DNA of 6,338 nucleotides from JADJPL01 sp964607915 (GTDB lineage: Bacteria > Bacteroidota > Bacteroidia > Chitinophagales > Saprospiraceae), in NCBI GenBank assembly GCA_964607915.1, contig CAZSMU010000181.1, forward strand, positions 1 to 6,338, in the 5' to 3' direction. This document shows, piece after piece, positions 6,280 through 6,338 of this stretch (its first letter is position 1; every line of letters starts with the position of its first letter). A program made the position numbers and the translations under genes. The notes under the pieces were generated by a model. It was not told the origin of the DNA and made no database searches. It worked only from the letters and a program-made list of their open reading frames with translations.

Positions 6280-6338
6280 TCAGTATTCAAACTCCATTTG
6301 TTCGCAGGGATAGCCAAAGAGATACTTTTCCTTTACCA
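6280..6338 (-). CDS. C-terminal end of an unrecognised protein, running in from beyond the right edge
   Basis: Read from 6336 on the minus strand the frame gives VKEKYLFGYPCEQMEFEY and then a TGA stop at 6282-6280. The composition, rich in charged and aromatic residues, looks like the end of a real protein, and a possible terminator follows. Too little is present to assign a family. The opposite strand is also open here (ATG at 6253 to the edge, MIPLATSLFSVF at its start), so the assignment is uncertain. It is truncated by the window, not necessarily in nature. Confidence 0.4.
   Translation of the reverse strand, partial: VKEKYLFGYPCEQMEFEY

Noticed and set aside
6293..6300. TCCATTTG as a plus-strand promoter box
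   Set aside because: It has a mismatch at a key position (C for A), and lies within the likely end of a minus-strand coding region with no clear gene downstream in the window.
1..6338. CRISPR array, integrase, transposase, tRNA or attachment site
   Set aside because: No regularly spaced repeats, recombinase or transposase motifs, or tRNA-like cloverleaf were seen; the repeats present are two inverted copies and three scattered short motifs.

Overview
The window reads like ordinary chromosome from a member of the Bacteroidota. The main evidence is promoter style: an exact TAnnTTTG box, the -7 element typical of that phylum, lies just upstream of both plus-strand genes (TAAGTTTG at 106-113 and TATCTTTG at 2945-2952). 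None of the gene starts has a clear Shine-Dalgarno sequence. Base composition is balanced by eye. An environmental group such as the Saprospiria is possible, but that is a guess. No rRNA, tRNA, transposase, phage gene or CRISPR array was seen.

Layout, left to right: a 123-bp leader region carrying one copy of a 48-bp repeat and a promoter; a large exported two-domain protein, YVTN/YncE-type beta-propeller plus phosphoesterase (124-2850, +); a 141-bp gap with a very strong hairpin and a promoter; the ribosome-associated ABC-F ATPase EttA (2992-4671, +); a 61-bp convergent gap filled by a hairpin that probably acts as a two-way terminator; then, reading leftward on the minus strand, a peroxiredoxin-like thioredoxin-fold protein (4733-5293) directly downstream of an M15 D,D-carboxypeptidase-like lipoprotein (5301-6101), as a two-gene operon with a 7-bp gap; a 178-bp non-coding stretch with the second copy of the 48-bp repeat and a possible terminator; and what looks like the last 18 codons of another minus-strand gene at the right edge (6280-6338). 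No gene-free stretch exceeds 300 bp.

The genes do not form an obvious pathway. The propeller/phosphatase and the peptidase act outside the cytoplasm (phosphoester hydrolysis and cell-wall peptide trimming, respectively), EttA acts on the ribosome, and the redox protein is probably cytoplasmic. All four main genes belong to known families and I see no new enzymatic system. The part least explained by known features is non-coding: a perfect 48-bp inverted repeat (6-53 and 6141-6188) that brackets the four complete genes and points inward at the first gene of each strand, and a 15-nt motif (CCTCGCAACAAGTCT or one mismatch) found in three intergenic spots, once forming the foot of a 22-bp hairpin. 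Together these suggest a family of dispersed intergenic repeats in this genome.
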